64,000 nucleotides of DNA from Haliea sp963974125 (GCA_963974125.1 CAXBCH010000005.1:1-64000); one strand, 5' to 3'. Shown: positions 50,763-62,409, counted from the first letter of the stretch. Numbers and translations: made by a program. Notes: generated by a model not told the origin, from the letters alone.

Positions 50763-51479
50763 ATGGGCCGCGCCTACCAGAACCGCAAGGAATCCATCGC
50801 CAAGACCTCTGACGCCAAGGCCAGGGTATACAGCAGATATGCACGGGAAATCTATGTCACCGGCAAGGCCGGCGGCACGGACCCGGACGCCAACCTGGCC
50901 TTGCGCAGCCTGCTGGAACGCGCCCGCAAGGACCAGGTGCCGGCCCACGTTATCGAGAAGGCGATCGACAAGGCTAAAGGAGGTGGCGGCGAGGACTTCG
51001 CCGTGGCCCGCTACGAAGGCTTCGGCCCCGGCGGCAGCATGGTCATTGTCGAGTGCCTGACAGACAACCCCAACCGCACCTTCGGCGATGTTCGCCACTG
51101 CTTCACCAAGACCAAGTGCAAGCTGGGTACGCCCGGCAGTGTCAGCCACCTGTTCGATCACAGCGCTATCCTGGTATTTCCCGGCGACGACGAGGACGCT
51201 GCGCTGGAGGCCCTGATGGAAGCGGACGTCGATGTGACCGATATCGAAAGCGAGGGCGGCAATATCAGCGCCTTTGTCCCGCATACCGATCACTTCAAGG
51301 CCCGCCAGGCCCTGCTGGACGCTTTCGGCGAGATCGAATTCGAGGTGGACGAAGTGCAGTTTGTGCCACAGACCTCCGTAACCCTGGAGGAGGACGACGC
51401 CCAGGTCATGGAGAAGCTGCTGGACATGCTCAACTACCTGGACGACGTGCAGAACGTGTACCACAACGCCGCGGACTGA
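50763..51479 (+). CDS. YebC/PmpR-family protein, YeeN type
   Basis: This 238-residue protein of the YebC family reads MGRAYQNRKESIAKTSDAKARVYSRYAREIYV at the start, then AHVIEKAIDKAKG, YEGFGPGGSMVIVECLTDNPNRT and the C-terminal YLDDVQNVYHN signature. The GRAYQN start (not AGHSKW) marks the YeeN-like branch. YebC proteins act as transcription regulators or, by recent work on family members, as aids to ribosomes on proline stretches; the exact role here is open. The ATG at 50763 gives the family start. Confidence 0.93.
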   Translation: MGRAYQNRKESIAKTSDAKARVYSRYAREIYVTGKAGGTDPDANLALRSLLERARKDQVPAHVIEKAIDKAKGGGGEDFAVARYEGFGPGGSMVIVECLTDNPNRTFGDVRHCFTKTKCKLGTPGSVSHLFDHSAILVFPGDDEDAALEALMEADVDVTDIESEGGNISAFVPHTDHFKARQALLDAFGEIEFEVDEVQFVPQTSVTLEEDDAQVMEKLLDMLNYLDDVQNVYHNAAD

Positions 51480-51588
51480 CCGCCAGCGCGGGACTGCGGG
51501 CAGCAGCGACCAATCTGCTCTATGCTGTTGGGGGACATGCCGGCAATCAGTGGCCGGGAATCAATAACAGCTCACCGGAACCCGTGCC

Positions 51589-52542
51589 ATGACGTCACTG
51601 CCATTGACCTGCCTGACCCTGCTGCTCCTGCTGCTGCCTGCCCTGCCCGGGTACAGCGCCGAACAAGACAGCAGCTGGTATCCCTCGCGCCATGGTGCCG
51701 AGGATACCCTGGGCGCAATCAATTACCTGTCGCCGGACAAGGTGCTGCAGGCTGCCCGCCTGGTAAAGACCGGCAAGACCTACGCCCTGGGCGTGGCAAC
51801 CGGCCCGGACTCGCCCGCCTATGGCCCGCGCAGCTACGCCCTCACCGTGCTGCAACTGGACGATGGCGTCGGCGCGCCGCTGGCCGCCAACCAGCTCACT
51901 TCCAACGATGACCTGCTGCAGACCTGGATGGGGATCGGCAGCCAGATTGACGGTCTCGGCCACCTGGGCATCAACCACCGCTACTACAACGGTAAACACG
52001 CCAGCGAGTTTGTCACCGTCACCGGGCTGACCAGCTTTGGTATCGAAACCCTGCCGCCGATCGTGACTCGCGGCGTGCTGATCAACATGGCCAGCCACCT
52101 GGGGCAGGAGATTCTGGATGCGGGTACCGTCTTCGGCAGCGCGGAGATCAGGGCTGCGGCAGCGGCCCAGAATGTCAGCATCGAGCAGGGGGATGTGGTC
52201 CTCTTCCACACCGGCTGGCTCGCCATCGCCGACTCCGATCCGGCGCGTTTCATGGCCGGCGAGCCCGGCCTCAACCAGGAGGGCGCCCGCTACCTGGCGG
52301 AACTGGGTGTGGTGGCGGTCGGCGCCGACACCTGGGGCCTGGATGCCATGCCGGGCGAGCAAGCCGATGAGATGTTCCCGGCTCATCAGGAACTGCTGGC
52401 GCGCCACGGCGTGTACATCCTCGAGAACATGGACACCCGGGCGCTGGCCGCAGACGCCGCAACCGAGTTCCTGTTCGTACTCGGCCAGCCGCGCTTTGTC
52501 GGCGCGGTACAGGCGATCATCAATCCGGTCGCCATCCGCTGA
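51589..52542 (+). CDS. Exported cyclase-family (kynurenine-formamidase-like) hydrolase
   Basis: This 317-residue protein has a signal peptide (MTSLPLTCLTLLLLLLPALPGYSA) and a cyclase/KynB-type domain. The metal motif region is IGSQIDGLGHLGINHRYYN (H/D ligands as H-x-D/GT-H-like variants), with later GDVVLFHTGW, GAD-TWGLDAMPG, and HQELLARHGVYILENMD. The family hydrolyses amides or lactones; the substrate is not evident. The ATG at 51589 is 110 bases after the YebC gene. Confidence 0.8.
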   Translation: MTSLPLTCLTLLLLLLPALPGYSAEQDSSWYPSRHGAEDTLGAINYLSPDKVLQAARLVKTGKTYALGVATGPDSPAYGPRSYALTVLQLDDGVGAPLAANQLTSNDDLLQTWMGIGSQIDGLGHLGINHRYYNGKHASEFVTVTGLTSFGIETLPPIVTRGVLINMASHLGQEILDAGTVFGSAEIRAAAAAQNVSIEQGDVVLFHTGWLAIADSDPARFMAGEPGLNQEGARYLAELGVVAVGADTWGLDAMPGEQADEMFPAHQELLARHGVYILENMDTRALAADAATEFLFVLGQPRFVGAVQAIINPVAIR

Positions 52543-52618
52543 GCCGGTGCCGCCGCCTGCGCTGGCGGCTGTCATGGAAATGGCGTAGCGTTTTCTGCCG
52601 CCTTCAAGAGGATATCCC

Positions 52619-54004
52619 ATGCGCCAGACTTTAATCCCGCCTGCCCTTCTCCTGGCCGCACTGCTCGCGGGCTGCAGCGATGGCAGCGACCAGCCGCCAC
52701 CGGAGCCGGTTGCCCCCTCGGCGCTGACCATTGCGCCAACGGCGATACCCGAGGGAGCCCCGGGTGAAATGGCGCAGCTGCGTTTTCGCGCCACCCTGAC
52801 CGCGCCACAGCCGGAACCGGTACTGGTGCGCTATCGCACCGAAGCCGATAGCGCCGTGGCGGACGTGGATTTCCTGCCGGTCGAGGGCGATGTCACCATC
52901 CCCGCGGGAGCGCTGGCGGCGGAGATTGCGGTAGAGGTCTTCGGCAACGCGGAAGACGAGCCCGCCAAGACCCTGCGCCTGCTGTACGAGGTTGACGGCA
53001 ATGCCGAGCCCACCGACACAGCCGCGGTGGGCACCATTGCCAACGATGACGCCGCCTGTGATGCGCCTTTCAACAAGGAGCCCAATCCCTGGCGCGTATT
53101 CGGCGCCGACCCGCTCAACTACGCCCATCGCGGCGGTGTGATCGATTTCCCGGAAAATACCCTCTACGCCTATGCCGAGGTCGCCCTGGTGGGTGCCGAT
53201 GTGCTGGAAATGGATGTCTACCAGACCCGGGACAACGAGCTGGTCATCCTCCATGACCTCACGGTGGACCGCACCACCAACGGCAGCGGCAGGGTGGTGG
53301 ACCTGACCCTGGCGGAACTGCGGCAACTGGATGCGGCCTACTGGTTCGTGCCCGGCGTCGGCACCCCGCAAGACCGGCCGGAGGAGGACTATGTATTCCG
53401 CGGCATTGCCACCGGCGAGCGGCCACCACCGCCTGGCTACAGCCCGGAGGACTTCCGCATTCCCACCCTGGAGGAGGCCCTGCAGCGCTTCGCCGCCGAG
53501 CGGCTCAACGTGGAGCTGAAGCCGGACCTGGACGGCGCCGGCGACTACGAACAGCAGATGGCCGCGCTATTGCTGCGCTACGGCCGCATCGATGATGTCA
53601 TCGCCGCGTCGTTCGTCGACGAGGCCGCAAACGCGTTCAAGGCCGCGGCGCCGTGCATCCCCACCTCGGTACCCCTGGGCCAGGGCACCAATCTGGTCCT
53701 GGCGGCGCTCGGTGACGGCATCATTCCGCCGGTACCCGAGCACGTCGCTTTCCAGGTGCCCCCGGATACCAGCCAGATCACCGGGGAGGGCCAGTTGCCC
53801 GAGGGCTTCTTCCTCGAGGTGGTGACGGCGGACTTCATTGCCGATTCCCACAACGCCAATCTGGCGGTGCAGGTGTGGACCATCAATGACTGCGAGGACA
53901 TGCTGCGGCTCATGGCCCTGGGCGTCGATGCCATCATGACCGACCGGCCGGTGCTCCTGCAGTCACTGCTGGACACGCCGCCGGAGCAGCGCAGCTGTGA
54001 CTAG
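52619..54004 (+). CDS. Glycerophosphodiester phosphodiesterase lipoprotein with Calx-beta-like domain
   Basis: This 461-residue protein has a lipoprotein signal (LLAALLAGC, lipid Cys near residue 19). A Calx-beta-like domain follows (about 40-145, RYRTEADSAVADVDFLPVEGD). Then comes a GDPD TIM barrel (NYAHRGGVIDFPENTLYAYAEVALVGADVLEMDVYQT, LVILHDLTVDRTTNGSGRV, ERLNVELKPD, QVWTINDCEDM...GVDAIMTDRP). HRG-x-ENT, the Glu/Asp pair and His are intact. It hydrolyses glycerophosphodiesters such as glycerophosphocholine outside the inner membrane, to glycerol-3-phosphate and an alcohol. A choline transporter gene follows one gene later. Confidence 0.87.
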   Translation: MRQTLIPPALLLAALLAGCSDGSDQPPPEPVAPSALTIAPTAIPEGAPGEMAQLRFRATLTAPQPEPVLVRYRTEADSAVADVDFLPVEGDVTIPAGALAAEIAVEVFGNAEDEPAKTLRLLYEVDGNAEPTDTAAVGTIANDDAACDAPFNKEPNPWRVFGADPLNYAHRGGVIDFPENTLYAYAEVALVGADVLEMDVYQTRDNELVILHDLTVDRTTNGSGRVVDLTLAELRQLDAAYWFVPGVGTPQDRPEEDYVFRGIATGERPPPPGYSPEDFRIPTLEEALQRFAAERLNVELKPDLDGAGDYEQQMAALLLRYGRIDDVIAASFVDEAANAFKAAAPCIPTSVPLGQGTNLVLAALGDGIIPPVPEHVAFQVPPDTSQITGEGQLPEGFFLEVVTADFIADSHNANLAVQVWTINDCEDMLRLMALGVDAIMTDRPVLLQSLLDTPPEQRSCD

Positions 54005-54015
54005 CAGCAGGGGCG

Positions 54016-55026
54016 CTAGCTGACCTTCACCACCAGCTTGCCGACATTGCCGCCGTCGAACAGCAGGTTCACCGCCTCGGGGGCGGACTCGAGGCCGTCG
54101 ATCACGGTTTCCTCGTGCTTGAGCTTGCCCTCGAGGTACCAGGTCGCCAGCTGCGTGGTCGCCTCGGTGAAGCGATCCATGAAATCCGAGACAATAAAGC
54201 CGCGCACTTCGATCCGGCGCATGAGGATGGGCGCGAAATCCGCGCGCATGGGTTGGCCGCTGTTGTAGCCGGAAATCATCCCGCACAGGGGCATGCGCCC
54301 GAACAGGTTCATCCGCGCCATCACCGCTTCCATGATGTCGCCGCCGACGTTTTCGAAATTGACATCGATGCCGTCCGGCGTCGCCGCAGCGAGCTGCTCA
54401 CGCCAGTCCGGCGCCTTGTAATCCACGGCGGCATCAAAACCCAGGTCCTCGACAATATGGCGGCATTTCTCGGCGCCGCCGGCAATGCCAACCACCCGAC
54501 AGCCCCGGATCTTCGCGATCTGGCCGACCACGGAACCGACTGCGCCTGCGGCTGCGGACACCAGAACGGTCTCCCCGGACTGGGGCCGGCCCAGCTCGAG
54601 CAGGCCGAAATAGGCGGTAATACCGGTCATGCCGCAGGCGCCGAGCATCGTGGACAGCGGGATCGGCAGGTCCGCGGGCAGCACTGACATGGCATTGTCG
54701 CCTTCATCCGCAAGGCAGTAGTCCTGCCAGCCGGTGAGGCCGAGGACCTTGTCTCCAGGCTTGTAGCGCGGCGAACTGGACTTCTCCACCACGCCGATAC
54801 CACCGCCGCGCATGACCTCGCCAATTGCCACCGGCGGCATGTACTGGTCCATGTCACTCATCCAGATCCGGTTGGTCGGGTCCAGGCTGAGATAGAGCAC
54901 CCGCACCAGCGCCTGGCCGGGGCCGGGCTCCGGCACCCCGGATTCAACAAAATCGAAATGGCTGCGCTCGATGCGGCCCTCGGGCCGCGCCCGCAGGAGA
55001 AATTGGCGGTTGCTGGTGGTGCTCAT
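54016..55026 (-). CDS. NADP-dependent alkenal/one oxidoreductase (MDR, CurA-like)
   Basis: This 336-residue zinc-free medium-chain dehydrogenase has an N-terminal GroES-like part (SLDPTNRIWMSDMDQYMPPVAIGEVMRGGGIG), the nucleotide motif VLVSAAAGAVGSVVGQIAKI (A-A-x-G-A-V-G) and NFENVGGDIMEAVMARM and CGMISGYN, as in the leukotriene B4 dehydrogenase / prostaglandin reductase / CurA group. It probably reduces alpha-beta-unsaturated carbonyls with NADPH. The ATG at 55026 gives the family start. It lies opposite to and between the lipoprotein and BetT-like genes. Confidence 0.88.
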   Translation of the reverse strand: MSTTSNRQFLLRARPEGRIERSHFDFVESGVPEPGPGQALVRVLYLSLDPTNRIWMSDMDQYMPPVAIGEVMRGGGIGVVEKSSSPRYKPGDKVLGLTGWQDYCLADEGDNAMSVLPADLPIPLSTMLGACGMTGITAYFGLLELGRPQSGETVLVSAAAGAVGSVVGQIAKIRGCRVVGIAGGAEKCRHIVEDLGFDAAVDYKAPDWREQLAAATPDGIDVNFENVGGDIMEAVMARMNLFGRMPLCGMISGYNSGQPMRADFAPILMRRIEVRGFIVSDFMDRFTEATTQLATWYLEGKLKHEETVIDGLESAPEAVNLLFDGGNVGKLVVKVS

Positions 55027-55210
55027 GTCATCTCCATGATCAAAGGTGAGAATTGGTATTGTTACCTGCTGCAGGCCCAAAAGGCCACCGCAAATGAGGG
55101 CCCGCCAAACATCCGCCCTACACCTTGCCGAAAGCCTCTGCTACCCTGAAAAAAGAGCGGGACGGCCAACGGGCCGCACCGATACAGCCCCGGATCGAGG
55201 AAACCCATCC

Positions 55211-57274
<2,064 letters not shown>

Positions 57275-58588
57275 GTGAACCGCGCGGCCCTGTTGGCAGC
57301 CGTGGCGCTGTGTGACGGTCTCGCCGGAGGCACCGCGCAGGCCGCGGAACAGGCTACGGTGGAGGCTTTGCTGCAGCGCATCGAGGCCCTCGAAGCCCGG
57401 CTGCGTGAACTGGAAACCGGAAACCGGCAACCAGCCCCATCACTGCGCGAGGAACCCGTCGCACAAACGTTACCCGCAGCAAGTACTGAGCTGACGGATG
57501 CAGTATCCGGCTCTGAACGGCTCGCTACCGTGGAACCCGTCGCCAGCGCACCTGACATCCATGTCGGTGGCGCCCTGCGCTTCAACCTGGTACACCGGGA
57601 TTTTGTCGACAGCTCTGGGGCCAAGCGCGGCGAGAGCGGGCTGGACGTGTTCCGGCTCAACGTCGACGGCAAGATCGACAACATCCTGGTCTCTGCGGAA
57701 TACCGGTTCTATTCCTACATGAACACGATTCACCACGGCTGGCTGGGCTACGAGTTCGAGGATGCCAGCCAGCTGCAGGTGGGTATTCACCAGGTTCCCT
57801 TCGGTATCCTGCCCTTTGCTGCGCACAATGCCTGGTTTGGTGTGCCCTACTATCTGGGACTGGCGGACGACTACGACATGGGCGTTCGCTACCAGCGCCA
57901 GGACGGCCCCTGGACCAGCCACCTCGCCTTCTACAAGAACGAGGAACTGAACAGTCCCTCCGACCTCGACCGCTACTCCTTCGATCTGGTGCAGGTTGGC
58001 GAGCAGCAGAACGAGGAAATCAACCAGTTCAATGCCCGCCTCGCCCATACCTTTGGCCTCGGCAGCAGCTGCGAGACCGAGGTCGGCGGCTCCGGCCAGT
58101 GGTCCGAGGTCTACAACGCCGCCAGCGACCGCCGTGGCGACCACTGGGCTGCCGCCGCACATGTCGATAGCCGCTGCGGGCGCTGGAACCTGCAACTGCA
58201 GGGCATCCGCTATGCCTACGACCCCGTCAACCCCGCCGCAGCAGACACCACCGCGGTGCGGGTGGGCGCCTTCGGCGGCAGCTACGATATCGCCAGCGAG
58301 GCGGACGTGGCAGTCGTCAACCTGGCCTACAACTTCCAGTCGCCCCTGTCCTGGATAGACCAGATAACCTGCTACAACGACTACTCCCGGCTGTTCAAGG
58401 ACGAACCCGGCGCCATCGACTCGCAGATCAACACCATCGGCTGCGCCATCGGCAGCGGCCCCCTGTTCACCTACATCGACTATATCCTGGCCAACAACAT
58501 GGCCTTCTTCGGCGACGGTTCCATGGCCGCCGGCGGCAGCGACGAATGGCGCCGCCGCTTCAACGTCAATATCGGATTCTACTGGTGA
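57275..58588 (+). CDS. Outer-membrane beta-barrel porin-like protein
   Basis: This 437-residue protein has a signal peptide (from GTG at 57275; LLAAVALCDGLAGGTAQA) and a short coiled coil (VEALLQRIEALEARLRELE), as in many trimeric porins. A beta-barrel region follows with alternating strands and aromatic girdles, closing with FNVNIGFYW (terminal aromatic). There are four cysteines. Its start codon follows the BCCT stop with no gap and its own stop is 4 bases before the binding-protein gene. It probably lets the transporter substrate cross the outer membrane. The porin family (OprP/OprB-like or other) cannot be settled by eye. Confidence 0.75.
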   Translation: MNRAALLAAVALCDGLAGGTAQAAEQATVEALLQRIEALEARLRELETGNRQPAPSLREEPVAQTLPAASTELTDAVSGSERLATVEPVASAPDIHVGGALRFNLVHRDFVDSSGAKRGESGLDVFRLNVDGKIDNILVSAEYRFYSYMNTIHHGWLGYEFEDASQLQVGIHQVPFGILPFAAHNAWFGVPYYLGLADDYDMGVRYQRQDGPWTSHLAFYKNEELNSPSDLDRYSFDLVQVGEQQNEEINQFNARLAHTFGLGSSCETEVGGSGQWSEVYNAASDRRGDHWAAAAHVDSRCGRWNLQLQGIRYAYDPVNPAAADTTAVRVGAFGGSYDIASEADVAVVNLAYNFQSPLSWIDQITCYNDYSRLFKDEPGAIDSQINTIGCAIGSGPLFTYIDYILANNMAFFGDGSMAAGGSDEWRRRFNVNIGFYW

Positions 58589-58592
58589 CTTC

Positions 58593-59684
58593 ATGCTGAC
58601 CCGCGCCCTGTCCCGACTCGGCATTCTCTGCGCCTGCAGCCTCGCCATTCCGGCCCTGGCGCAAAACTCGCTGAACGTGGTTTCCTGGGATGGCGCCTAT
58701 GTCAAAAGCCAGATCCTGGGCTTTATCCGTCCGTATGAAGAGGCCACGGGGATCCGGGTGAACGTGCTGGAATACAATGGCGGCATTGAGGAGATCAGGC
58801 GCCAGGTACGCTCATGGAATGTGAGCTGGGATGTGGTGGACCTGGAACTGTTTGATGCCATCCGCGCCTGCGACGAGGGCCTGCTGGAAACCATTGACCC
58901 GGACAGGCTGCCCCCGGCACCGGACGGCACGCCGGCGCGCAGGGACTTCATCAGCGTCAGCCTGATGCCCTGCGGGGTCGGCAACGTGGTCGGCTCGACC
59001 GTGGTCAGCTATCATCGCGACAGGATCGACCGCGCCCCGGAAACGCTGGCGGATTTTTTCAACCTCAGTGACTTCCCCGGCCGCCGCGGCCTGCGGCACA
59101 GCCCCCAGGGCAACCTGGAGTGGGCGCTGATCGCCGACGGGGTGCAGCGAGAGGATGTGTACCGGGTACTGTCTACCGAGGAGGGACTGGACCGGGCATT
59201 CGCGATGCTGTCGAGCATAAAGCCCGCCATCGACTGGTGGCGCAGCGGCGAGGAGGCCATTCGCATGCTGGAGACGGGCCAGGTTGCCATGAGCTCGGTC
59301 TACAGCGGCCGAATCCACGACGCAGTGGCTCGGGGAGAGGCGCTGGAAATCCTCTGGGACAACCAGGTCTGGTTCTACGATGTCTGGAGTGTACCCAGGA
59401 ATGGTCGCAATACCGCGCAGGCCATGGATTTCATTCGTTTTGCCACCTCCACCGAAAGCCTGGCCGCGCAAGCCAACCACATTCCCTACGGCCCGGTGCG
59501 CCGGTCCTCCATGCCCCTGGTCAACGAGGATATGCGGGAAGCCCTCCCCACCACCGAGGCGCACCTGGCCACGGCCATTGAGCTGGACGCGCAGTGGTGG
59601 TCGGACAATATGGACCGTATCAACATCCGCTTCCAGCGCTGGTTGCAAAGACCGGTCATGGTGCCGCGGCAGCTGCCGCGCTAA
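58593..59684 (+). CDS. Orphan PotD-like periplasmic substrate-binding protein
   Basis: This 363-residue ABC-type solute-binding protein of the spermidine/putrescine (COG0687) family has a signal peptide (CACSLAIPALAQ), then SLNVVSWDGAYVKSQILGFIRPYEEATGIRVNVLEYNGG, LEDL-like SWDVVDLELFDAI, ADFFNLSDFPGRRGLRHSPQG, and NTAQAMDFIRFATSTESLAAQANHIPYGPVR, which are family blocks. No ATPase or permease genes accompany it; the tight neighbours encode a BCCT-type transporter and a porin. The bound ligand could be a polyamine, choline or a related amine. How it would pass ligand to a secondary transporter is unknown. Confidence 0.83.
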   Translation: MLTRALSRLGILCACSLAIPALAQNSLNVVSWDGAYVKSQILGFIRPYEEATGIRVNVLEYNGGIEEIRRQVRSWNVSWDVVDLELFDAIRACDEGLLETIDPDRLPPAPDGTPARRDFISVSLMPCGVGNVVGSTVVSYHRDRIDRAPETLADFFNLSDFPGRRGLRHSPQGNLEWALIADGVQREDVYRVLSTEEGLDRAFAMLSSIKPAIDWWRSGEEAIRMLETGQVAMSSVYSGRIHDAVARGEALEILWDNQVWFYDVWSVPRNGRNTAQAMDFIRFATSTESLAAQANHIPYGPVRRSSMPLVNEDMREALPTTEAHLATAIELDAQWWSDNMDRINIRFQRWLQRPVMVPRQLPR

Positions 59685-60901
59685 TCGTCTCCAGGCGCTT
59701 CCGCGGCATCCCTGGCCGCGGCATCCTGCAGGCCTTCAATGCTGTCCGCATCCGGATAGCCATCGGCCACCAGGCCCCGGCTGCGCTGGAAATCACTCAG
59801 CGCGGCGCGAGTGCCGGAGCCGAAAATGCCGTCTTCGACACCGGCCTCGAATCCGAGCTGGTTGAGCTGCTGCTGCACCGCTTCCACATCACCCCGCGAC
59901 AGGGGCCGCTGGGTCATTGGCGGCGGCCGCCGCAGGGGTCCGGCGCCGGCTATGCGGTCCGCCAGGTAGCCTACGGAGATGGCATAGGACTCAGAGCGGT
60001 TCCAGCGCATGATCACATCAAAATTCTCGTAGACCATGAAAGCGGGACCGGCGGCCCCCGCGGGTACCAGGATCGCTGCCTGTAGCTCCAACTCCGGCAA
60101 CGGCCCGCCATCGCTGCGGCGAACCCCAAGCTGTGACCACTCCCGCAGCGGGCGCCACTTGCCGCCACCGGCCAGCTCGAAACGGAACCCGGGCTGCAGC
60201 CGCACTTCGCGTCCCCAGCGCAATTCCGGCACCCATCCCAGCTGGCTCAGGAAGTTGGCACCGGAGGCCAGGGCATCCTGCTCGCTGCCCCAGAGGTCAA
60301 TGCGGCCATCGCCGTCACCGTCCACGGCGTAGCGCAGGTAGTTGCTGGGCATGAACTGGGTGTGCCCCACGGCACCCGCCCAGGAGCCGCGCATCTGCTC
60401 CGGCTGCAGGCGCTCCCGTTCCAGCAGCTGCAGCGCGGCGATGAATTCGCCGCCGAAAAAGTCGGCGCGGCGGGTATCGCAAGCCAGGGTCGCCAGGGAA
60501 TCCAGGGTCGGCATGCCACCGAGATAGCTGCCAAAATTGGTTTCCAGCCCCCAGAAGGCGACCAGGTAATGTCCAGGTATGCCGTACTTCTGCTGCAGCC
60601 GTCCGAGGAACTCCTGATGCTTGCGATAGAGGATGCGACCCTGCTCTATCCGCGCCTGGGTGACACGGGCATTCAGGTACTGGGCAAAGGTCTGGACGAA
60701 CTCCGGCTGCTTGCCGTCGAGCTCCAGCACCCTGGCCTGCTGCTGCAGACCGGGCACGATATCGTCCACGATCCAGTCGGCAACACGTGCCTGCCGGGCC
60801 TGGTCCTGCAGCCCTGCAAGGCAGGCGGGGAAACCGTCATCGGCCAGCGCCGGAGTGCAGGCGGCCAACAACAGAAGGCCAGAAAACGTCCGCAGGTTCA
60901 T
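59681..60901 (-). CDS. MltB-family lytic murein transglycosylase
   Basis: This 406-residue protein has a signal peptide (MNLRTFSGLLLLAACTPALA) and a GH103 domain: AFWGLETNFGSYLGG with the catalytic Glu, SLATLACDTRRADFF, QMRGSWAGAVGHTQFMPSNY and DGDGDGRIDLW. A C-terminal peptidoglycan-binding module (VEAVQQQLNQLGFEAGVEDGIFGSGTRAALSDFQRSRGL) follows. It cuts glycan strands with formation of 1,6-anhydro-MurNAc. The ATG at 60901 gives the signal peptide; an upstream open extension covers a repeat region. It faces the SBP gene convergently, overlapping its stop by 4 bases. Confidence 0.9.
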   Translation of the reverse strand: MNLRTFSGLLLLAACTPALADDGFPACLAGLQDQARQARVADWIVDDIVPGLQQQARVLELDGKQPEFVQTFAQYLNARVTQARIEQGRILYRKHQEFLGRLQQKYGIPGHYLVAFWGLETNFGSYLGGMPTLDSLATLACDTRRADFFGGEFIAALQLLERERLQPEQMRGSWAGAVGHTQFMPSNYLRYAVDGDGDGRIDLWGSEQDALASGANFLSQLGWVPELRWGREVRLQPGFRFELAGGGKWRPLREWSQLGVRRSDGGPLPELELQAAILVPAGAAGPAFMVYENFDVIMRWNRSESYAISVGYLADRIAGAGPLRRPPPMTQRPLSRGDVEAVQQQLNQLGFEAGVEDGIFGSGTRAALSDFQRSRGLVADGYPDADSIEGLQDAAARDAAEAPGDD

Positions 60902-60992
60902 GACAGGCAATATCCACAACACATGTTGGCGGATACTTGCACCACCGCGCCCCCGACGCAAGACTTGACGTGAATGACCGGGCTGTTCCACG

Positions 60993-61062
60993 GCCGCACC
61001 TCGCCGGCCGCACCTCGCCGGCCGCACCTTGCCGGCCGCACCTTGCCGGCCGCACATGGCCA
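60993..61062. repeat. Five 14-bp tandem GC-rich repeats
   Basis: The unit GGCCGCACC(T/C)(C/T)GCC occurs five times with few changes between 60993 and 61062, between the MltB-like gene and the TrkA-N gene. It begins about 90 bases after the MltB start, in its upstream region. Confidence 0.7.
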
Positions 61063-61116
61063 GGACTATCCGGCTTGCGTATCATGCCCTGACAACCGCG
61101 AACGAGCCCCTGCTTC

Positions 61117-62379
61117 ATGTCGAGTCCTTCCAGCCGCAAACCCCGGATTTCCTGGCGCCTGTTGGGGGCGATCCTGTTCTTTCTCTGCGGGCTTGTGGGG
61201 TTTGCCTCCGGGGTCATCGTCAGCGAGCGCCCGGATGTCGCCACGGCCGGCCTCGTTGCCCAGGCCTACTACAGCCTGAGCCTGTTCGTGGTTGGCGGGG
61301 TGGAGCTGGGGGCACCGGTGAGCGGACCCTGGCCCGGCGTGGTGCTGCTGTGGCTGGCCTACTTCGGCTCCCCGGTGCTGGCCGCCTGGACCCTGATCGA
61401 GGCGCTGCTGAAATCACTCTCGCCGCAGCACTTCCAGCTGCGCAAACTGCGCAATCACGTGGTGGTTATCGGCGCCGGCGACCTCACCCTCAGCTACCTG
61501 CGAGTCCTGCGCAATCACAACCCGACCGTGCCGGTGGTGGTGGTGTCGCGGGCCCTGCCCGCTGCCCCGGTCGTGGATGAGCTGCGGGAAGAGTATGACG
61601 CCCTGCTGGCGGTGGGGGATGTCACCCACGAGTTCTTCCTGCGCCAGCTCCGGGTCAAGCGCGCGCTCCGGGTCGTGCTGCTGTCGGACAACAGCCTGCG
61701 CAGCTACGAAGCGGTCAGCGTGCTGCTGAACCTGGTGCCCGGCATCGGCTCCCGGGTGGTGATGCACTGTGCCAACCTGCGCTTCATGCGCTCAATGCAG
61801 AGTACCCGGGTGGCGCAGAGCTGCGAGACCTTCAACTCCTACAGCCTGGCCGCCTACGGCCTGGTGCACGGACACATGCTGCACCGGTTCCAGAAGTCGC
61901 GCGGCAAGGACATCGTGGTGCTCGCGGGGTTCGGGCGTTTCGGGCAGACGGTACTGGAGGAATTACAGCAGCACGCCCAGGGCGAACTGGACACGGTCGC
62001 CATCATTGAGCGCGATGCCATGCGCCGGGTGCTGGTTGCCGAGGAACAGATGATTTTCTCCAGCGACTATCGCCGCTGCGTATACGAAGGGGACATCTCG
62101 CACCCGGTGGTCTGGCAACAGCTGCGGCAGGAAGTGCACATCGAAGCCGACGCCTACAACCTGATCTTCGTGCTCGGCACCGGCCAGGAGGAAGACAACC
62201 TGCGCACCGCCCTGTGGCTGCGGCGCAACTACCCCAATGCCATGATCATAGCCCGCAGCAGCAAGCAGTCACGGTTCGCCGAGGAAGTCGGCAGCGAGCA
62301 CCGTATCATCAACGTCAGCATTCACGAGCTGGTGGAGGAGAATATTCCGAAACACTGGGTGGAGCTGGCACCGGCCTGA
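61117..62379 (+). CDS. TrkA-N (RCK) domain membrane protein, channel-like
   Basis: This 420-residue protein has three hydrophobic segments in the first 100 residues (ILFFLCGLVGFASGVIV, then VAQAYYSLSLFVVGGVELG, then WPGVVLLWLAYFGSPVLAAWTLIEAL). Two nucleotide-binding TrkA-N-like domains follow, one opening HVVVIGAGDLTLSYLRVL, the other DIVVLAGFGRFGQTVLEEL. The layout resembles RCK-regulated K+ channels, but the usual selectivity filter (TxGYG/D) is not seen in the pore region, so it may be a degenerate or atypical channel. The ligand is possibly NAD(H) or c-di-AMP-like. Confidence 0.75.
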   Translation: MSSPSSRKPRISWRLLGAILFFLCGLVGFASGVIVSERPDVATAGLVAQAYYSLSLFVVGGVELGAPVSGPWPGVVLLWLAYFGSPVLAAWTLIEALLKSLSPQHFQLRKLRNHVVVIGAGDLTLSYLRVLRNHNPTVPVVVVSRALPAAPVVDELREEYDALLAVGDVTHEFFLRQLRVKRALRVVLLSDNSLRSYEAVSVLLNLVPGIGSRVVMHCANLRFMRSMQSTRVAQSCETFNSYSLAAYGLVHGHMLHRFQKSRGKDIVVLAGFGRFGQTVLEELQQHAQGELDTVAIIERDAMRRVLVAEEQMIFSSDYRRCVYEGDISHPVVWQQLRQEVHIEADAYNLIFVLGTGQEEDNLRTALWLRRNYPNAMIIARSSKQSRFAEEVGSEHRIINVSIHELVEENIPKHWVELAPA

Positions 62380-62409
62380 GTAGCGGCGGACCCCAGGGTT
62401 TCCAGTGGG

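Noticed and set aside
60993..61062. Tandem repeats as a CRISPR array
   Set aside because: Units are 14 bp and contiguous with no spacers, and no cas genes are present.
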